Shown: positions 26,110 through 36,026, counted from the first letter of the stretch. The stretch: DNA of 64,000 nucleotides from Chryseobacterium nakagawai (GCF_900637665.1 NZ_LR134386.1:248001-312000); one strand, 5' to 3'. Numbers and translations are program-made. Notes: generated by a model not told the origin, from the sequence alone.

Positions 26110-27511
26110 TATAAAGAATTTCCTTATTTCAGGCGCAATGGTAGCGGTACTGGTGTCCTGCACTGTAGGAAAACCTTATGCAAGAACAGAGCTTCAGGTG
26201 CCGGAATCCTACAAAGAATCTGTGCAGGTAACAGGAGATACTGTAGTGCTACCGTGGAAAACGTTCTTCAAAGATCCTAAACTGATTGGGTTAATAGATA
26301 AAGCTTTAACAAGAAATAATGAAGTAAACGTTGCGCTGAAAAATATAGAACAACTTGACCTGATGTATAAGCAAGCGAAGTTATCTCTTCTTCCAACATT
26401 GGATCTCAATGCCGGAGCCAACAGAAGCTGGGCTTCTAAAAATACGCTTAACGGATCGCTTAATGAGCAGTTTGTAGGAACAACGCACATGGATGATTTC
26501 AGTGCCAATCTGAGACTTTCATGGGAGGTTGATATCTGGGGAAAAGCGAAAATGCAGAAAGAATCGGCGGCAGCGGAATATTTTGCTCAAAAAGAAAATT
26601 TAAATGCTGTAAAAAGCAGAATTATTGTTCAGGTGGCCCAGGCGTATTATAATCTGATAAGTTTGGATGAGCAGATGAAAATCGCGGAGCAGAATATTGA
26701 ACTAAGTAATAATACCCTGAAAATGATGGATCTTCAGTTTAAGGCAGGACAGATCAACTCATTAGCGGTACAGCAATCAGAAGCGCAGAAGAAAACAGCA
26801 GAACTTTTGATTCCTTTAGCCAAACAGAATATATCCATTCAGGAGAATGCTTTGAGTATTCTTTGTGGAGAGTATCCAGCGAAGATTGAAAGATCAGGAG
26901 ATTTGAAAATGATGATCCCGGGAAATAAACTTTCAGAAGGACTTCCAGCACAACTATTAAGCCGCAGACCGGATCTTAAGATGGCTGAATTTAATGTGAT
27001 AAGCCTGAATTCAAAAACAGGATTGGCAAAAGCAGCGATGTACCCAAGCATTAGTTTGAGCCCACAGATTGGAGTAAACTCAAATAAATTCAGTTCATGG
27101 TTTGATATTCCGGGTTCTATTACTAAAGCAATTGCGGCGAACCTGGCAGCACCAATTTTTCAGAAAAAACAACTGAAAACAGCTTATGAAACGGCATTAA
27201 TTGAACAGGAAAAAGCAGCAATCAACTTTAAACAGTCAGTAATGACGGCTGTTGGAGAAGTTTCTGATGCCATGGCGAAATCCCAGGGTACTTCAGAAAG
27301 ATTACAGCTTTTAGAACAGAGAACAGCCATTTTAGATAAAGGAATCGGCGATGCGCTGAAGCTGTATAAAAGCGGAATGGCAACCTATCTTGAAGTGATT
27401 ACAGCTCAGAATAATAAGCTTCAGAACGATCTGGAAGCGATCAACGTAACGTTGGAAAGATTAAATGCTGAGGTAGATCTATACCGTGCCCTAGGTGGTG
27501 GTGTAGAGTAA
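26096..27511 (+). CDS. Outer membrane efflux channel, NodT/TolC-type lipoprotein
   Basis: 471 aa. Lipobox 'VAVLVSC' (Cys about residue 22) followed by 'TVGKPYARTELQVPESY', typical of NodT-family proteins. Two OEP repeats with long helices, 'LSWEVDIWGKAKMQKESAAA', 'LLSRRPDLKMAEFNVISLN' and 'YLEVITAQNNKLQNDLEAIN'. Forms the outer-membrane tunnel of the tripartite pump. Overlaps the permease gene by 14 bp; a terminator follows. Confidence 0.93.
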   Translation: MRIFNIKNFLISGAMVAVLVSCTVGKPYARTELQVPESYKESVQVTGDTVVLPWKTFFKDPKLIGLIDKALTRNNEVNVALKNIEQLDLMYKQAKLSLLPTLDLNAGANRSWASKNTLNGSLNEQFVGTTHMDDFSANLRLSWEVDIWGKAKMQKESAAAEYFAQKENLNAVKSRIIVQVAQAYYNLISLDEQMKIAEQNIELSNNTLKMMDLQFKAGQINSLAVQQSEAQKKTAELLIPLAKQNISIQENALSILCGEYPAKIERSGDLKMMIPGNKLSEGLPAQLLSRRPDLKMAEFNVISLNSKTGLAKAAMYPSISLSPQIGVNSNKFSSWFDIPGSITKAIAANLAAPIFQKKQLKTAYETALIEQEKAAINFKQSVMTAVGEVSDAMAKSQGTSERLQLLEQRTAILDKGIGDALKLYKSGMATYLEVITAQNNKLQNDLEAINVTLERLNAEVDLYRALGGGVE

Positions 27512-27531
27512 AATGCAGATGAAAACAGAGG

Positions 27532-27563
27532 AAAGGAAGTTACACAATGTAGCTTCCTTTTTT
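27532..27563 (+). terminator. Terminator of the RND operon
   Basis: 8-bp stem AAAGGAAG / CTTCCTTT followed by T residues, 21 bp after the stop of the channel gene. Confidence 0.8.
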
Positions 27564-27795
27564 GATTACAGAGATCATATACTATTAAGGGATAAGTGGA
27601 TCGAAAACCTAAACACGACAATATGAATTCCAGAACAACTATCATTTTTTATTGAAAAACTAATCATTTGATTTGATTTTTTCTATTCATGAAATCAATG
27701 AGTTACGTAAAGATTTGATATTTTTTGAAAAAAACATGCAAGATTTCCGGGAAATGAGATTTATATCAATGAGTACTCAAAATAATTAATGTTTA

Positions 27796-28389
27796 ATGAA
27801 AAAAAATAATGGAATGAAAAAATTTACAGTAACTCAATTTTTAACAGCTATTTTAATCGTATTAACAGGGTTTTCTTTGTATTCATGCAGTGTTGATGGT
27901 CCGGAAATAAGACCCGTAAAACTGGAAGATGTGAATGGAAATTATAAAGGAAGACTTATTACCATACAAGGAGATAGCAAGTCAGAAAAAATAAAAAATT
28001 TTAAAGCAAAAAAAGATACGATTATGTTTTCAGAATTTCCGGTGGATGAAATTGTGAAAACAGTGGTGAAAGATCCGTTAAAAGCAGAAGCAGCGATTAA
28101 AGCAGTAGGAAAGGTAAAATATGATATTAAATATACAGCGTCTATAAATGCAGGCAATAATGTGATTGAATTATCCTTGAGTCCTAAACCATTGATGATT
28201 CTGATTCCTGTAGATGGAGTGAACAAAAAGGCAGAAGTGGTATTGAATGCAAAGCAGAAAGGGTTTTATGTGGGAATGGATGGCTCACTGCGATTTGCTT
28301 TAACAGCAGAGAAAATTACCGTAGACGGTACAGTACTTGCCCCTTATGAAGCTATTAATTATAATTTTCCGTTCTGTGTAAAATATTAA
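27796..28389 (+). CDS. DUF4840 family lipoprotein
   Basis: 197 aa (an ATG at 27814 would give 191 aa and a cleaner signal peptide). Lipobox 'FSLYSC' with Cys near residue 31, then 'KLEDVNGNYKGRLITIQG', the start of the DUF4840 module, and 'NAKQKGFYVGMDGSLRFALTAEKITVDG'. These lipoproteins are common in Bacteroidota and of unknown function. Own promoter is likely because a terminator and a 230-bp gap lie upstream. Confidence 0.7.
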   Translation: MKKNNGMKKFTVTQFLTAILIVLTGFSLYSCSVDGPEIRPVKLEDVNGNYKGRLITIQGDSKSEKIKNFKAKKDTIMFSEFPVDEIVKTVVKDPLKAEAAIKAVGKVKYDIKYTASINAGNNVIELSLSPKPLMILIPVDGVNKKAEVVLNAKQKGFYVGMDGSLRFALTAEKITVDGTVLAPYEAINYNFPFCVKY

Positions 28390-28483
28390 TTAACGGTTAT
28401 TACTATAAATAGATTGTATTTATACGATGCAATCTATTTTAGCTTTAAAATTTTAATCAAAATATCGTATACTGGAGCAGTAC

Positions 28484-29050
28484 ATGGGAGAAAGTAAAGA
28501 ACAGATGTTGGTAAACCGCCTTCTGCAGAAGGAGGAAACCGCCTGGAAGGAGCTTTTTGGAGCTTATTCAGGTAATCTGTCCTATGTGTGCTCCCGGTAT
28601 ATAACAGAAAAAGAAGATGTGCATGATGTCCTTCAGAACAGTTTTATCAAAATGTTTCGCTCCATAGAGTCATTTGAATATAGAGGTGATGGTTCTCTTA
28701 GAGCATGGATTACCCGTATTACCGTAAATGAATCTCTGAAGCATATCAGGCAGAAAGGAGACTTTAAATCTTCCGTTGAAGTAGAGGAGCTTCCTGATCT
28801 TCCCAATGAAGAAGAACCTGATTTTGAGGAAATTCCGAAAGAAGATATTATGAAGTTAATTCATTCTCTTCCAGATGGATATAGAACTGTTTTCAACCTA
28901 TACGTGTTTGAAAAGAAAAGTCATAAGGAAATTGCATTGTTGCTGGGAATTGCAGAAAACTCTTCAGCATCACAGTTTCACCGTGCAAAAGGGCTGTTGG
29001 TTCAGAAAGTAAAGGAATTTAAAATGTCAAAAAAAGCACAATATGAATAA
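28484..29050 (+). CDS. ECF-type RNA polymerase sigma factor
   Basis: 188 aa. Region 2 has 'YVCSRYITEKEDVHDVLQNSFIKMFRSIESF' and 'GSLRAWITRITVNESLKHIR'. Region 4 has 'LPDGYRTVFNLYVFEKKSHKEIALLLGIAENSSASQFHRAK', a clear helix-turn-helix. It overlaps the next gene by 8 bp; that gene encodes a membrane-anchored protein with a short cytoplasmic N-terminus, probably its partner. The regulon is unknown. Confidence 0.9.
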   Translation: MGESKEQMLVNRLLQKEETAWKELFGAYSGNLSYVCSRYITEKEDVHDVLQNSFIKMFRSIESFEYRGDGSLRAWITRITVNESLKHIRQKGDFKSSVEVEELPDLPNEEEPDFEEIPKEDIMKLIHSLPDGYRTVFNLYVFEKKSHKEIALLLGIAENSSASQFHRAKGLLVQKVKEFKMSKKAQYE

Positions 29051-30440
29051 CGAATGGCTCAATAACCTGCGAAGCAGAATGGAGAACCATGAAGAAGAGG
29101 TTCCGGAAGGATTGTGGGATGACATCAAGGATGAATTGTTCTCAGGAGAAGAGGAAAATAAGCTGGTGACAGGAATTATTCCTGCAACCGACACTGAAAA
29201 TGAAGAAAAGAAGACCGATAGAGGAGGTGTTGGAAGTACAATCTGGCTTTATCGTATCGGAAGTGTAGCTGCAGCAGCTGTTCTGATTTTTATGATGATA
29301 AAGATGTGGCCGGAAGAAAATCAAAAAAAACTTACACAAAATTCGTCAGATCCTGATAAAGGAACAGATAGAAAGCTGCCTTTGAAAAATGAACAACAGC
29401 AGGAGAATATAAAGATTGAGGAGAAATCAAAGGCGGATTTTTCTATAGCACAAAATGATTTTAATACAATAGATTCTCCTGTCAAAAATATAAAATACAC
29501 AAAGGCTGAAGAGAAAGAGAAAAGAAGCGCTGAAAATCAAGGAAATAATCAGGTTATTATCAAAATACCTGTAACAAAGGAATCAGTATCCATTTATGAT
29601 AATAAACCGCAGGAAATGCCTCTGGCGAATGATAAACTAGAGAATAAAGAGGCTGAAAAAGAGATAAATAAGGTGGAAAATGAGCTATCTGAAAAATATG
29701 CAGATAATGCTAAAGTGAAGAATATAAAGGCTCGTTCTGAGAGGAAATGGATGCTCAGTATGCTTACAGGAAATGCCTCCTCCAATTCTGCAGAGCAGCA
29801 GTTTCATGGTTATGCTTCTGTCAGCGGAAAACCAATGAATTTTGAGCAGGTATGGAGCGCTTCCGAGTATGTAGATGATCCTTTGACACAAATACTATTG
29901 GCCAACCAAAGTAAGCCGGTAGAAGCCAGGATCAAACATAAAGTTCCGGTAACATTCGGGCTATCGGTGTATTATAATCTGGGAAAAAGATGGGGAATTG
30001 GGACAGGTTTGAATTATACCAAACTGGCTTCAGAACTTCATTCAGGAAGCAATGATAATTATATTAAAGGAGAGCAGAAAGTTCACTATCTCGGAATTCC
30101 TGTTCAGGTTAATTATAATGTTATTCAGAAAGGAAGGTTTACAGGGTATATTACAGGAGGTGCACTGGTAGAAAAACCAATAGCAGGGAGTATTACAACA
30201 AGTTATGTAGTACATGATGAGGTAAAGGAGACTTCTAAGGAAAATCTGGATCATAAACCGCTGTCATTTTCAGTGAATACGGCAGTAGGGCTCCAGGTGA
30301 AAGTGGTTAATAGACTAGGAATTTATGCGGAGCCGGGGATTGGTTATCATTTCAAAGATGAGAATTCTCCCAACACCATTTATAAAGAAAAACCCCTGCA
30401 TTTTAATGTGAAATTCGGGATCAGATTGTTGATTGATTAA
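29043..30440 (+). CDS. Single-pass membrane protein with C-terminal beta-barrel-like domain, sigma-factor partner
   Basis: 465 aa. Residues 1-40 ('NEWLNNLRSRMENHEEEVPEGLWDDIKDEL') match the short cytoplasmic segment found in Bacteroidota proteins coded after ECF sigma genes. One helix lies near residues 68-87 ('WLYRIGSVAAAAVLIFMMIK'), then a long charged linker (about 90-240), then an outer-membrane-barrel-like domain ('VTFGLSVYYNLGKRWGIGTG', 'VHYLGIPVQVNYNV', 'LHFNVKFGIRLLID'). The design suggests an anti-sigma or signal relay across the periplasm, but that is inference. Confidence 0.75.
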   Translation: MNNEWLNNLRSRMENHEEEVPEGLWDDIKDELFSGEEENKLVTGIIPATDTENEEKKTDRGGVGSTIWLYRIGSVAAAAVLIFMMIKMWPEENQKKLTQNSSDPDKGTDRKLPLKNEQQQENIKIEEKSKADFSIAQNDFNTIDSPVKNIKYTKAEEKEKRSAENQGNNQVIIKIPVTKESVSIYDNKPQEMPLANDKLENKEAEKEINKVENELSEKYADNAKVKNIKARSERKWMLSMLTGNASSNSAEQQFHGYASVSGKPMNFEQVWSASEYVDDPLTQILLANQSKPVEARIKHKVPVTFGLSVYYNLGKRWGIGTGLNYTKLASELHSGSNDNYIKGEQKVHYLGIPVQVNYNVIQKGRFTGYITGGALVEKPIAGSITTSYVVHDEVKETSKENLDHKPLSFSVNTAVGLQVKVVNRLGIYAEPGIGYHFKDENSPNTIYKEKPLHFNVKFGIRLLID

Positions 30441-30485
30441 TGCTGATGACTTTTAAAACAGAAATCAACTTAAATGTCAATATAT

Positions 30486-31448
30486 ATGAAAACAAAACTG
30501 ATTTTTTTAACATTTTTATTATTTAACCTTCTGATTGTAAAGGCGCAGTGTAACCCTACTATTACCAGTCCAAGGCTGGGGGCTATCTTTGCAGATAAAA
30601 TCCTGTTTTGTGAAAGTGAAGATGAAATTCTTTCTACTACACAGACGTACTCTTCTTATCAGTGGTACAAACAGGAATGGACCTGGCAAAGTCCTAATAA
30701 TAATCCTTGGGAGGTCATTCCCGGAGCTACATCACAGCAGTTAACGATCAATGGGAATGATCAATTGTATTATTTTAAAGTAAAAGTTACACAAGGAGAT
30801 TGTATTGAAGAAAGTCCTGCAGTAATGGCAGATGGGTATGTTTATGGTCTTCCTGCCATGATGTCTACCTTTGTTCCCGGAACTTATGAGATTGTAGATG
30901 GTGGAATAGCCCATGTATGCAATGAAGCTCCTGTAAAGTTTGATGATGTATTTCCTTTAGTGTATGGCCCTCATACATGGTTCAAATGTGTTCCGACAAC
31001 TACGGCCCCATTTACCGGAGATCCTTGTGTAATTCCTAATCAGACCGGGGATAGCTATACCACTTCTGAACCTGGAGAATATGGTTTCTATGCCTGTACA
31101 GAATATTGTCCCAATCAATGCCAAATGTTAGATCCTTTTGCCTTTGTAAAATTAGAATATGGTAATTGGGAGTTCTGTGGAAAATTAGGAACAGGAGAAG
31201 TAAAACCTAAAGAAAATAAATTAAATATATACCCCAATCCTACAGCACAGTTCCTTTATATTGGCAAAGAATCAGAAGAATATAAAGAGATTAACATTAT
31301 GGATATGTCCGGGAAACTGATTTTGAAGAAAAATGACCATCAATACAGACAAGCCATTGATGTAAGCCATTTGGTTCCCGGAAATTATATCATCGTTTCT
31401 AAAAGTAGTAAAGGAGAAGTTTATAGAAATAAATTCATAAAAAAATAA
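30486..31448 (+). CDS. Secreted protein with T9SS type A sorting domain
   Basis: 320 aa from the ATG at 30486 (another ATG at 30474 adds four residues). Signal peptide 'MKTKLIFLTFLLFNLLIVKAQ'. The middle part has Cys pairs and Ig-like/PKD-like beta segments ('YQWYKQEWTW'). The last ~75 residues are the Por_Secre_tail domain ('LNIYPNPTAQFLYI', 'INIMDMSGKLILKK', 'LVPGNYIIV'), which directs export and anchoring by the type IX system. Function of the mature part is unknown. Confidence 0.85.
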   Translation: MKTKLIFLTFLLFNLLIVKAQCNPTITSPRLGAIFADKILFCESEDEILSTTQTYSSYQWYKQEWTWQSPNNNPWEVIPGATSQQLTINGNDQLYYFKVKVTQGDCIEESPAVMADGYVYGLPAMMSTFVPGTYEIVDGGIAHVCNEAPVKFDDVFPLVYGPHTWFKCVPTTTAPFTGDPCVIPNQTGDSYTTSEPGEYGFYACTEYCPNQCQMLDPFAFVKLEYGNWEFCGKLGTGEVKPKENKLNIYPNPTAQFLYIGKESEEYKEINIMDMSGKLILKKNDHQYRQAIDVSHLVPGNYIIVSKSSKGEVYRNKFIKK

Positions 31449-31487
31449 AGGATTAAATAATCTTTTCGTTAGTTTTTAATAGTGGTT

Positions 31488-31520
31488 AAATCGGTACATG
31501 TATTTGTGCCGATTTTATTT
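31488..31520 (+). terminator. Terminator after T9SS cargo gene
   Basis: 10-bp stem AAATCGGTAC / GTGCCGATTT (one G-U pair) with an 8-nt loop, then a T-rich tail. Confidence 0.78.
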
Positions 31521-32116
31521 TGATACAGATTATCTATAATTCTGTGATGAGTATCTTATAAAAAACAGCTATAAATTGAAAGATTTATCTATATATCTGC
31601 TTTGTATATAGGGATAAAGACTTTGTTATTTGAACTTGATTTTATATAATATTGTATTTCTGTTTGATTATCAATGATATTGAAATATGGCCCTGATGAA
31701 ATGAGAATAATAGACTTTTTATGTTTCACATGAAACAATGAGTATGTTTTTTTGTTATTATGGATCATTTTTTATTGTAAGGTATTTTATTTTAATAAGT
31801 TATCCGAAGTGTGTTTTTGCCGTGTTTGATAATATCTTCTATGAATAAAGCAAAAATCATCAAATAATACTTTATCCAACAACTAAAATTTGCAAGAATC
31901 CGGAGATTGTTCTGCCATTATTCATCATTCACATAAAACTACCATGGGCTTTACCCTTTCCAAACGAATCAGATCCATGTATTTCATGATACTTTGTATG
32001 GTTATAAAAGTCTAGTTTACAATCATTTTTTTAGATCAATTCAAGTGAAAATTCACCTTTATGAAAATTTTTAGAGTTCTGCCGTGAGATTTTTACGATA
32101 TTTATCAAAATGTTTA
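31521..32116. other. Non-coding stretch, AT-rich
   Basis: No convincing gene on either strand. The one clear structure is a 16-bp palindrome at 31722-31737 (listed separately). The rest is AT-rich sequence with stops in all frames. Confidence 0.6.
31722..31737. promoter_or_regulatory. parS-like palindrome
   Basis: TGTTTCACATGAAACA: perfect 7-bp inverted arms TGTTTCA / TGAAACA around CA. It differs at one position from the widely conserved ParB-binding site parS (TGTTTCACGTGAAACA). It lies in a 630-bp intergenic region, as parS sites may. It could equally be an operator of an unrelated regulator. Confidence 0.45.
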
Positions 32117-33085
32117 ATGATGGAATTGAATCTTAATAAACTGCTTTTGCCTTTGATGGTATTCTGTACCGTGTTGGTATATGCTCAAAAAAATGAAGAA
32201 AACATCGATGGGGTGTATAAAGCAAAGGGAGCGGCCTTTGTTATTAATAAAAATAAAACATTTGTGATCATTGCCTATGCAACCTTGATAAAAGGAACAT
32301 GGACTGTTGAAAAAGATCTTCTCTATCTGAAGCCTATAAATCCAGAAGCTAAATTTTATTTGTATGCCCGCAAAAACCCTGACATAAAAGAAGGAATGAG
32401 AGTCAATTTTACTGGTGATGGTATAGGAAATAGCAATATTGTAGTGGGTGAATTTCCAAACAAAATGCAATCTCTTTTCAACGATGGAGCCAACTGCCTG
32501 GATTATCCCAATGTCCATATTTTCAAAGAAAAATTTTCTGCTATTACCTTATTGGAAGAAAAAAACTCTGAAAATAGGATAGAGGTAGATATTCCAAAAT
32601 TGATGTATCAATTTTTAACCGGTGATTATAATGATTTTATTGTTCAGCATATGCAGGATAGCTTATATCATCATGATTTTATTTTTAAAATTACAAAAAA
32701 AGGGTTGTCAGATGTGAATAGAGATTCAGATGAAATTATTAAAAAACATTCTGTTAAAGAGGTGTTTTCCAATGAAAAAGAATTAGAATTTTTGAATCAA
32801 TCTTTCAATATGGCTTTTGCCGCAGATTATAAGTTGGTGAACAATTCCTATAATACAAATGATGATATGAACGGCACAATAGATTTGAATGACTATAAAT
32901 ATGACAAATTAAGGAATGTATACATAAATCCTGCTGTGCCAGTCAAACAACTGAATTTTAAAAGTAAAGACTATCATTATAATGATGTATTGATGAAATT
33001 TGATAGAATTACGGGCACTTCACAGCCTCGGGTTGCTGTAAAAAAGTTAGGGAAACCTCTGTTTGTTGCCAATTGTAATAACTAA
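32117..33085 (+). CDS. Secreted protein of unknown function
   Basis: 322 aa from the ATG at 32117; the frame is open to 32084, but the signal peptide begins here ('MMELNLNKLLLPLMVFCTVLVYAQ'). The next part ('NIDGVYKAKGAAFVINKNKTFVIIAYATLIKGTWTVEKD' spans about residues 28-66) looks like a small lipocalin-like or beta-rich module seen in Bacteroidota proteins that test 'how the value changes'. No family recognised. More A/T-rich than the efflux genes before it. Confidence 0.6.
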   Translation: MMELNLNKLLLPLMVFCTVLVYAQKNEENIDGVYKAKGAAFVINKNKTFVIIAYATLIKGTWTVEKDLLYLKPINPEAKFYLYARKNPDIKEGMRVNFTGDGIGNSNIVVGEFPNKMQSLFNDGANCLDYPNVHIFKEKFSAITLLEEKNSENRIEVDIPKLMYQFLTGDYNDFIVQHMQDSLYHHDFIFKITKKGLSDVNRDSDEIIKKHSVKEVFSNEKELEFLNQSFNMAFAADYKLVNNSYNTNDDMNGTIDLNDYKYDKLRNVYINPAVPVKQLNFKSKDYHYNDVLMKFDRITGTSQPRVAVKKLGKPLFVANCNN

Positions 33086-33188
33086 GAATTAAATAGATTT
33101 TGAATACCTACTTTTCTTAAAGTTCTCTTTTTATACGTCAAGTTTTGTCGTGGCCTATATAGATATTTGTAATAACAAAATAAAATAT

Positions 33189-34958
33189 ATGAATACAATA
33201 GAACAAAACGATCCATTTACAGGTGAATGGACAGTATTTTTAGAATCCTCTGTTACTTATAATGGAGTACCCATTACTCTTGCAATGTGCAATGATATTA
33301 TATACAAGAGTATAAACAATATATTTTATAGGAGGATTTTAATCAAAGATACAGTAAATGTAAAATGGTTTGGTGCTGTAGGAGATGCTGTCACAAACGA
33401 CACACAATCATTTCAGAAATCTGTAGATTTTTTAAGTACAATAGGTGGTGGTAAATTATTAATACCAAGTGGCAGCTATGCCATTGATCATATTGACTTT
33501 ATGACTAAAGCTTATTCAAATATTGAGATTATAGGAAATAATTCGAAACTAATAGGACTAACAAAAGGTAGAAATACTGCGGCAGATGGAATTTTTGCTT
33601 TTGAAGCTGGTGTATCTAATCAATCAGACGAGTCAAACTCAATAAAAAACATTAAAATTAGTGGGCTCAATTTTTTTACAGATATTGAAACCATGCACTT
33701 TAATGAACTTTCTCATCATATTGCTGCACATGGCGTAAGTGATTTCACTGTTGAAAACTGTACATTTACAGGGTTTCAAGGAGATGGAATTGCTATATGT
33801 AGGGGCTTAACTGAAGGAGGATATCGGAACGCCTATAATAAAAACGTTATCATAAAAAATTGTAAATTCGATGGGGTAAACCATGATAATCGACAAGCTA
33901 TTTCAATTTATTATTGCGATAGATTTATAATCGATAATTGTGATTTCTATAGAACGACCAGAGAAAAAATGATTGGTGCAATAGATGTAGAATCCGACGA
34001 CCCTAATTTAACGATTACCAATAATGGATTAATAACTAACTGTTATTTTAATGATATAAAAGGTTTGGGGGCAATTTGCATTTTTTCAAAAGATAGGTTA
34101 ATTATTGATTTTCAACAGAATGAAAGATTAAATTGTCAAAGTTTTAAAATTGATAATTGTAAATTTGAAGACGTTAATAGTGCTTTAACGGTATATGGTA
34201 ATTATAATTCACTGGCAAACGATGATAAGGATTATAATGGAGTGTATAGTGTAGTATTTGAAAACTCGAATGTTTTAAATGCGGAAAGAGCTATATATTT
34301 TAATAGTGCTAGCAGAGTAAAGGTTTCTAATGTTATTTTTAAAAACATTTTAAGTACTTATCTATCAGTATGTGATGGTGGGGGATATAAAGTTTTATTT
34401 GAACAATGTGAATTTGATACTGTTAATAATCCCGCAGGTCTTTCTTTTATTGGTGGTGGAAAATATATAGATTTTATAAAGTGCATCTTTAAAAATTTTA
34501 CTACCAATATAATAACTGTTAATGAGTCAAAACCAATTGGCACTATAAAGTATAATCAGTTCTATAATTCAACTAATCCTGGTATGTGTCTTTTAACTAA
34601 TCCAAGTGTTGATAATCTTAGAAACGCAATAATTGAAGGAAATGAATATCTTGGGAATATTCCTAAAATTGATTTCTATTCAATTATGAATCAAGGGTAT
34701 TCATATAATTATGATAGCGCTGTTATGATACCATCAAATATTTTGTATCACAAAAGTGAATTTGAAAGTGAAGGAGTTTTTCCAGAAGCTTATCTTGGGA
34801 ATACAAAAGGATTAGTCAGAAATGAAAGATTAGAAGATTACAATAATAAACCTGTAGTTTATCAGACTTTTTTACCGTATGACCCGTTAGGTGTTAAGTG
34901 GACAAGGCAGGCACTTAATGATAATACATGGATGAGTTGGAAAAAATTAGAAAATTAA
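33189..34958 (+). CDS. Right-handed beta-helix protein, pectate-lyase-3/tail-spike-like
   Basis: 589 aa from the ATG at 33189 (a GTG at 33150 would add 13). Residues around 55-110 ('VKWFGAVGDAVTNDTQSFQK', then 'GGGKLLIPSGSYAI') are the start of the Pectate_lyase_3 domain, followed by a long beta-helix with repeated 'I..C.F' turns. The C-terminus ends 'WTRQALNDNTWMSWKKLEN', like the knob of phage tail or pyocin fibres. No signal peptide. Very A/T-rich, so possibly acquired. It could be a phage-derived receptor-binding or polysaccharide-degrading protein; activity is not shown. Confidence 0.6.
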   Translation: MNTIEQNDPFTGEWTVFLESSVTYNGVPITLAMCNDIIYKSINNIFYRRILIKDTVNVKWFGAVGDAVTNDTQSFQKSVDFLSTIGGGKLLIPSGSYAIDHIDFMTKAYSNIEIIGNNSKLIGLTKGRNTAADGIFAFEAGVSNQSDESNSIKNIKISGLNFFTDIETMHFNELSHHIAAHGVSDFTVENCTFTGFQGDGIAICRGLTEGGYRNAYNKNVIIKNCKFDGVNHDNRQAISIYYCDRFIIDNCDFYRTTREKMIGAIDVESDDPNLTITNNGLITNCYFNDIKGLGAICIFSKDRLIIDFQQNERLNCQSFKIDNCKFEDVNSALTVYGNYNSLANDDKDYNGVYSVVFENSNVLNAERAIYFNSASRVKVSNVIFKNILSTYLSVCDGGGYKVLFEQCEFDTVNNPAGLSFIGGGKYIDFIKCIFKNFTTNIITVNESKPIGTIKYNQFYNSTNPGMCLLTNPSVDNLRNAIIEGNEYLGNIPKIDFYSIMNQGYSYNYDSAVMIPSNILYHKSEFESEGVFPEAYLGNTKGLVRNERLEDYNNKPVVYQTFLPYDPLGVKWTRQALNDNTWMSWKKLEN

Positions 34959-34984
34959 AAATATTTTTTAATGTAAAATATAAT

Positions 34985-35015
34985 AGCGAAGATATATTTA
35001 TTCTTCGCTGTTTTG
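34985..35015 (+). terminator. Terminator after beta-helix gene
   Basis: Perfect 8-bp stem AGCGAAGA / TCTTCGCT with a 9-nt loop, then GTTTTGTTTT. Confidence 0.8.
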
Positions 35016-35166
35016 TTTTATCTGCCCGAAGTGTCTCTACTATATCTTTGTATTATTAGATTTTGCTATTTATTTTTCTTAAAATCCTTTTTCTGTTGGA
35101 AATTATCAGTATAACTATCAGATTTTTAAAATAGTATATTAATTATATTTACTTCAAAAACACACT

Positions 35167-36026
35167 ATGCTGATCAAAATTTATGGCAGTGCCATTCATG
35201 GCGTTGCGGCCCAGACGATAACGATTGAAGTAAATGTAGATACTGGCGGAGTAGGATACCATTTGGTAGGACTTCCCGATAATGCCATCAAAGAAAGCAG
35301 TTACAGGATTTCTGCGGCATTGAAAAATGTGGGATATAAAATTCCTGGAAAGAAAATTACGATTAACATGGCTCCGGCAGATTTGAGAAAAGAAGGATCA
35401 GCCTATGATCTCAGTATAGCCATTGGAATTTTAGCGGCTTCGGATCAGATTCTGGCTGAAGAAATTCAGGACTATATCATTATGGGAGAACTTTCTTTAG
35501 ACGGAAGCCTACAGCCCATCAAAGGAGTTTTACCTATAGCAATTCAGGCAAGAGAAGAAGGATTTAAAGGAATAATTCTTCCTATTCAAAATGGCAGAGA
35601 AGCAGCTATTGTTAGTGATCTTGAGGTATATGGCGTAAAAAATATAAAGGAAGTCATCGACTTTTTTAATGAAGGGAAATCGATTGAGAAGGTGATACTA
35701 GATACCCAAAAAGAATTTCAGGAAAGAATTAATAATTTTCCATTTGATTTTTCAGAAGTTAAAGGACAGGAAGCGGCAAAAAGAGCCATGGAAGTAGCTG
35801 CTGCCGGTGGTCATAATATCATTCTGATTGGACCACCCGGAAGCGGAAAAACAATGTTGGCAAAAAGGGTTCCGAGTATTTTGCCTCCACTAACATTAAA
35901 AGAGGCTCTGGAAACTACTAAAATACATTCTGTGGCAGGAAAGATAGGAACAGAAGCGTCATTAATGACGGTTCGCCCTTTTAGGTCTCCACACCATACA
36001 ATTTCGGATGTTGCCCTTGTAGGGGG
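35167..36026 (+). pseudogene. comM: comM (YifB) 5' half, split by a transposon
   Basis: Codes for residues 1-286 and part of 287 of ComM. The ChlI-like N-terminal domain is intact ('[20 protein letters not shown]', '[14 protein letters not shown]', '[20 protein letters not shown]'), as is the Walker A '[15 protein letters not shown]' near residue 220 and '[18 protein letters not shown]'. The frame then runs into the transposon and stops after 11 foreign residues (TAA at 36061). Walker B and the rest lie at 62823-63503. ComM is a hexameric helicase that helps integrate DNA in natural transformation; this allele should be inactive. Confidence 0.93.
36022..36026. repeat. Target-site duplication, left copy
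   Basis: GGGGG directly before the terminal TGT of the element; the same five bases follow the terminal ACA at 62823-62827. Removing one copy and the element restores the reading frame of comM through the Gly codons of 'LVGGGSYPQPG'. Confidence 0.88.
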
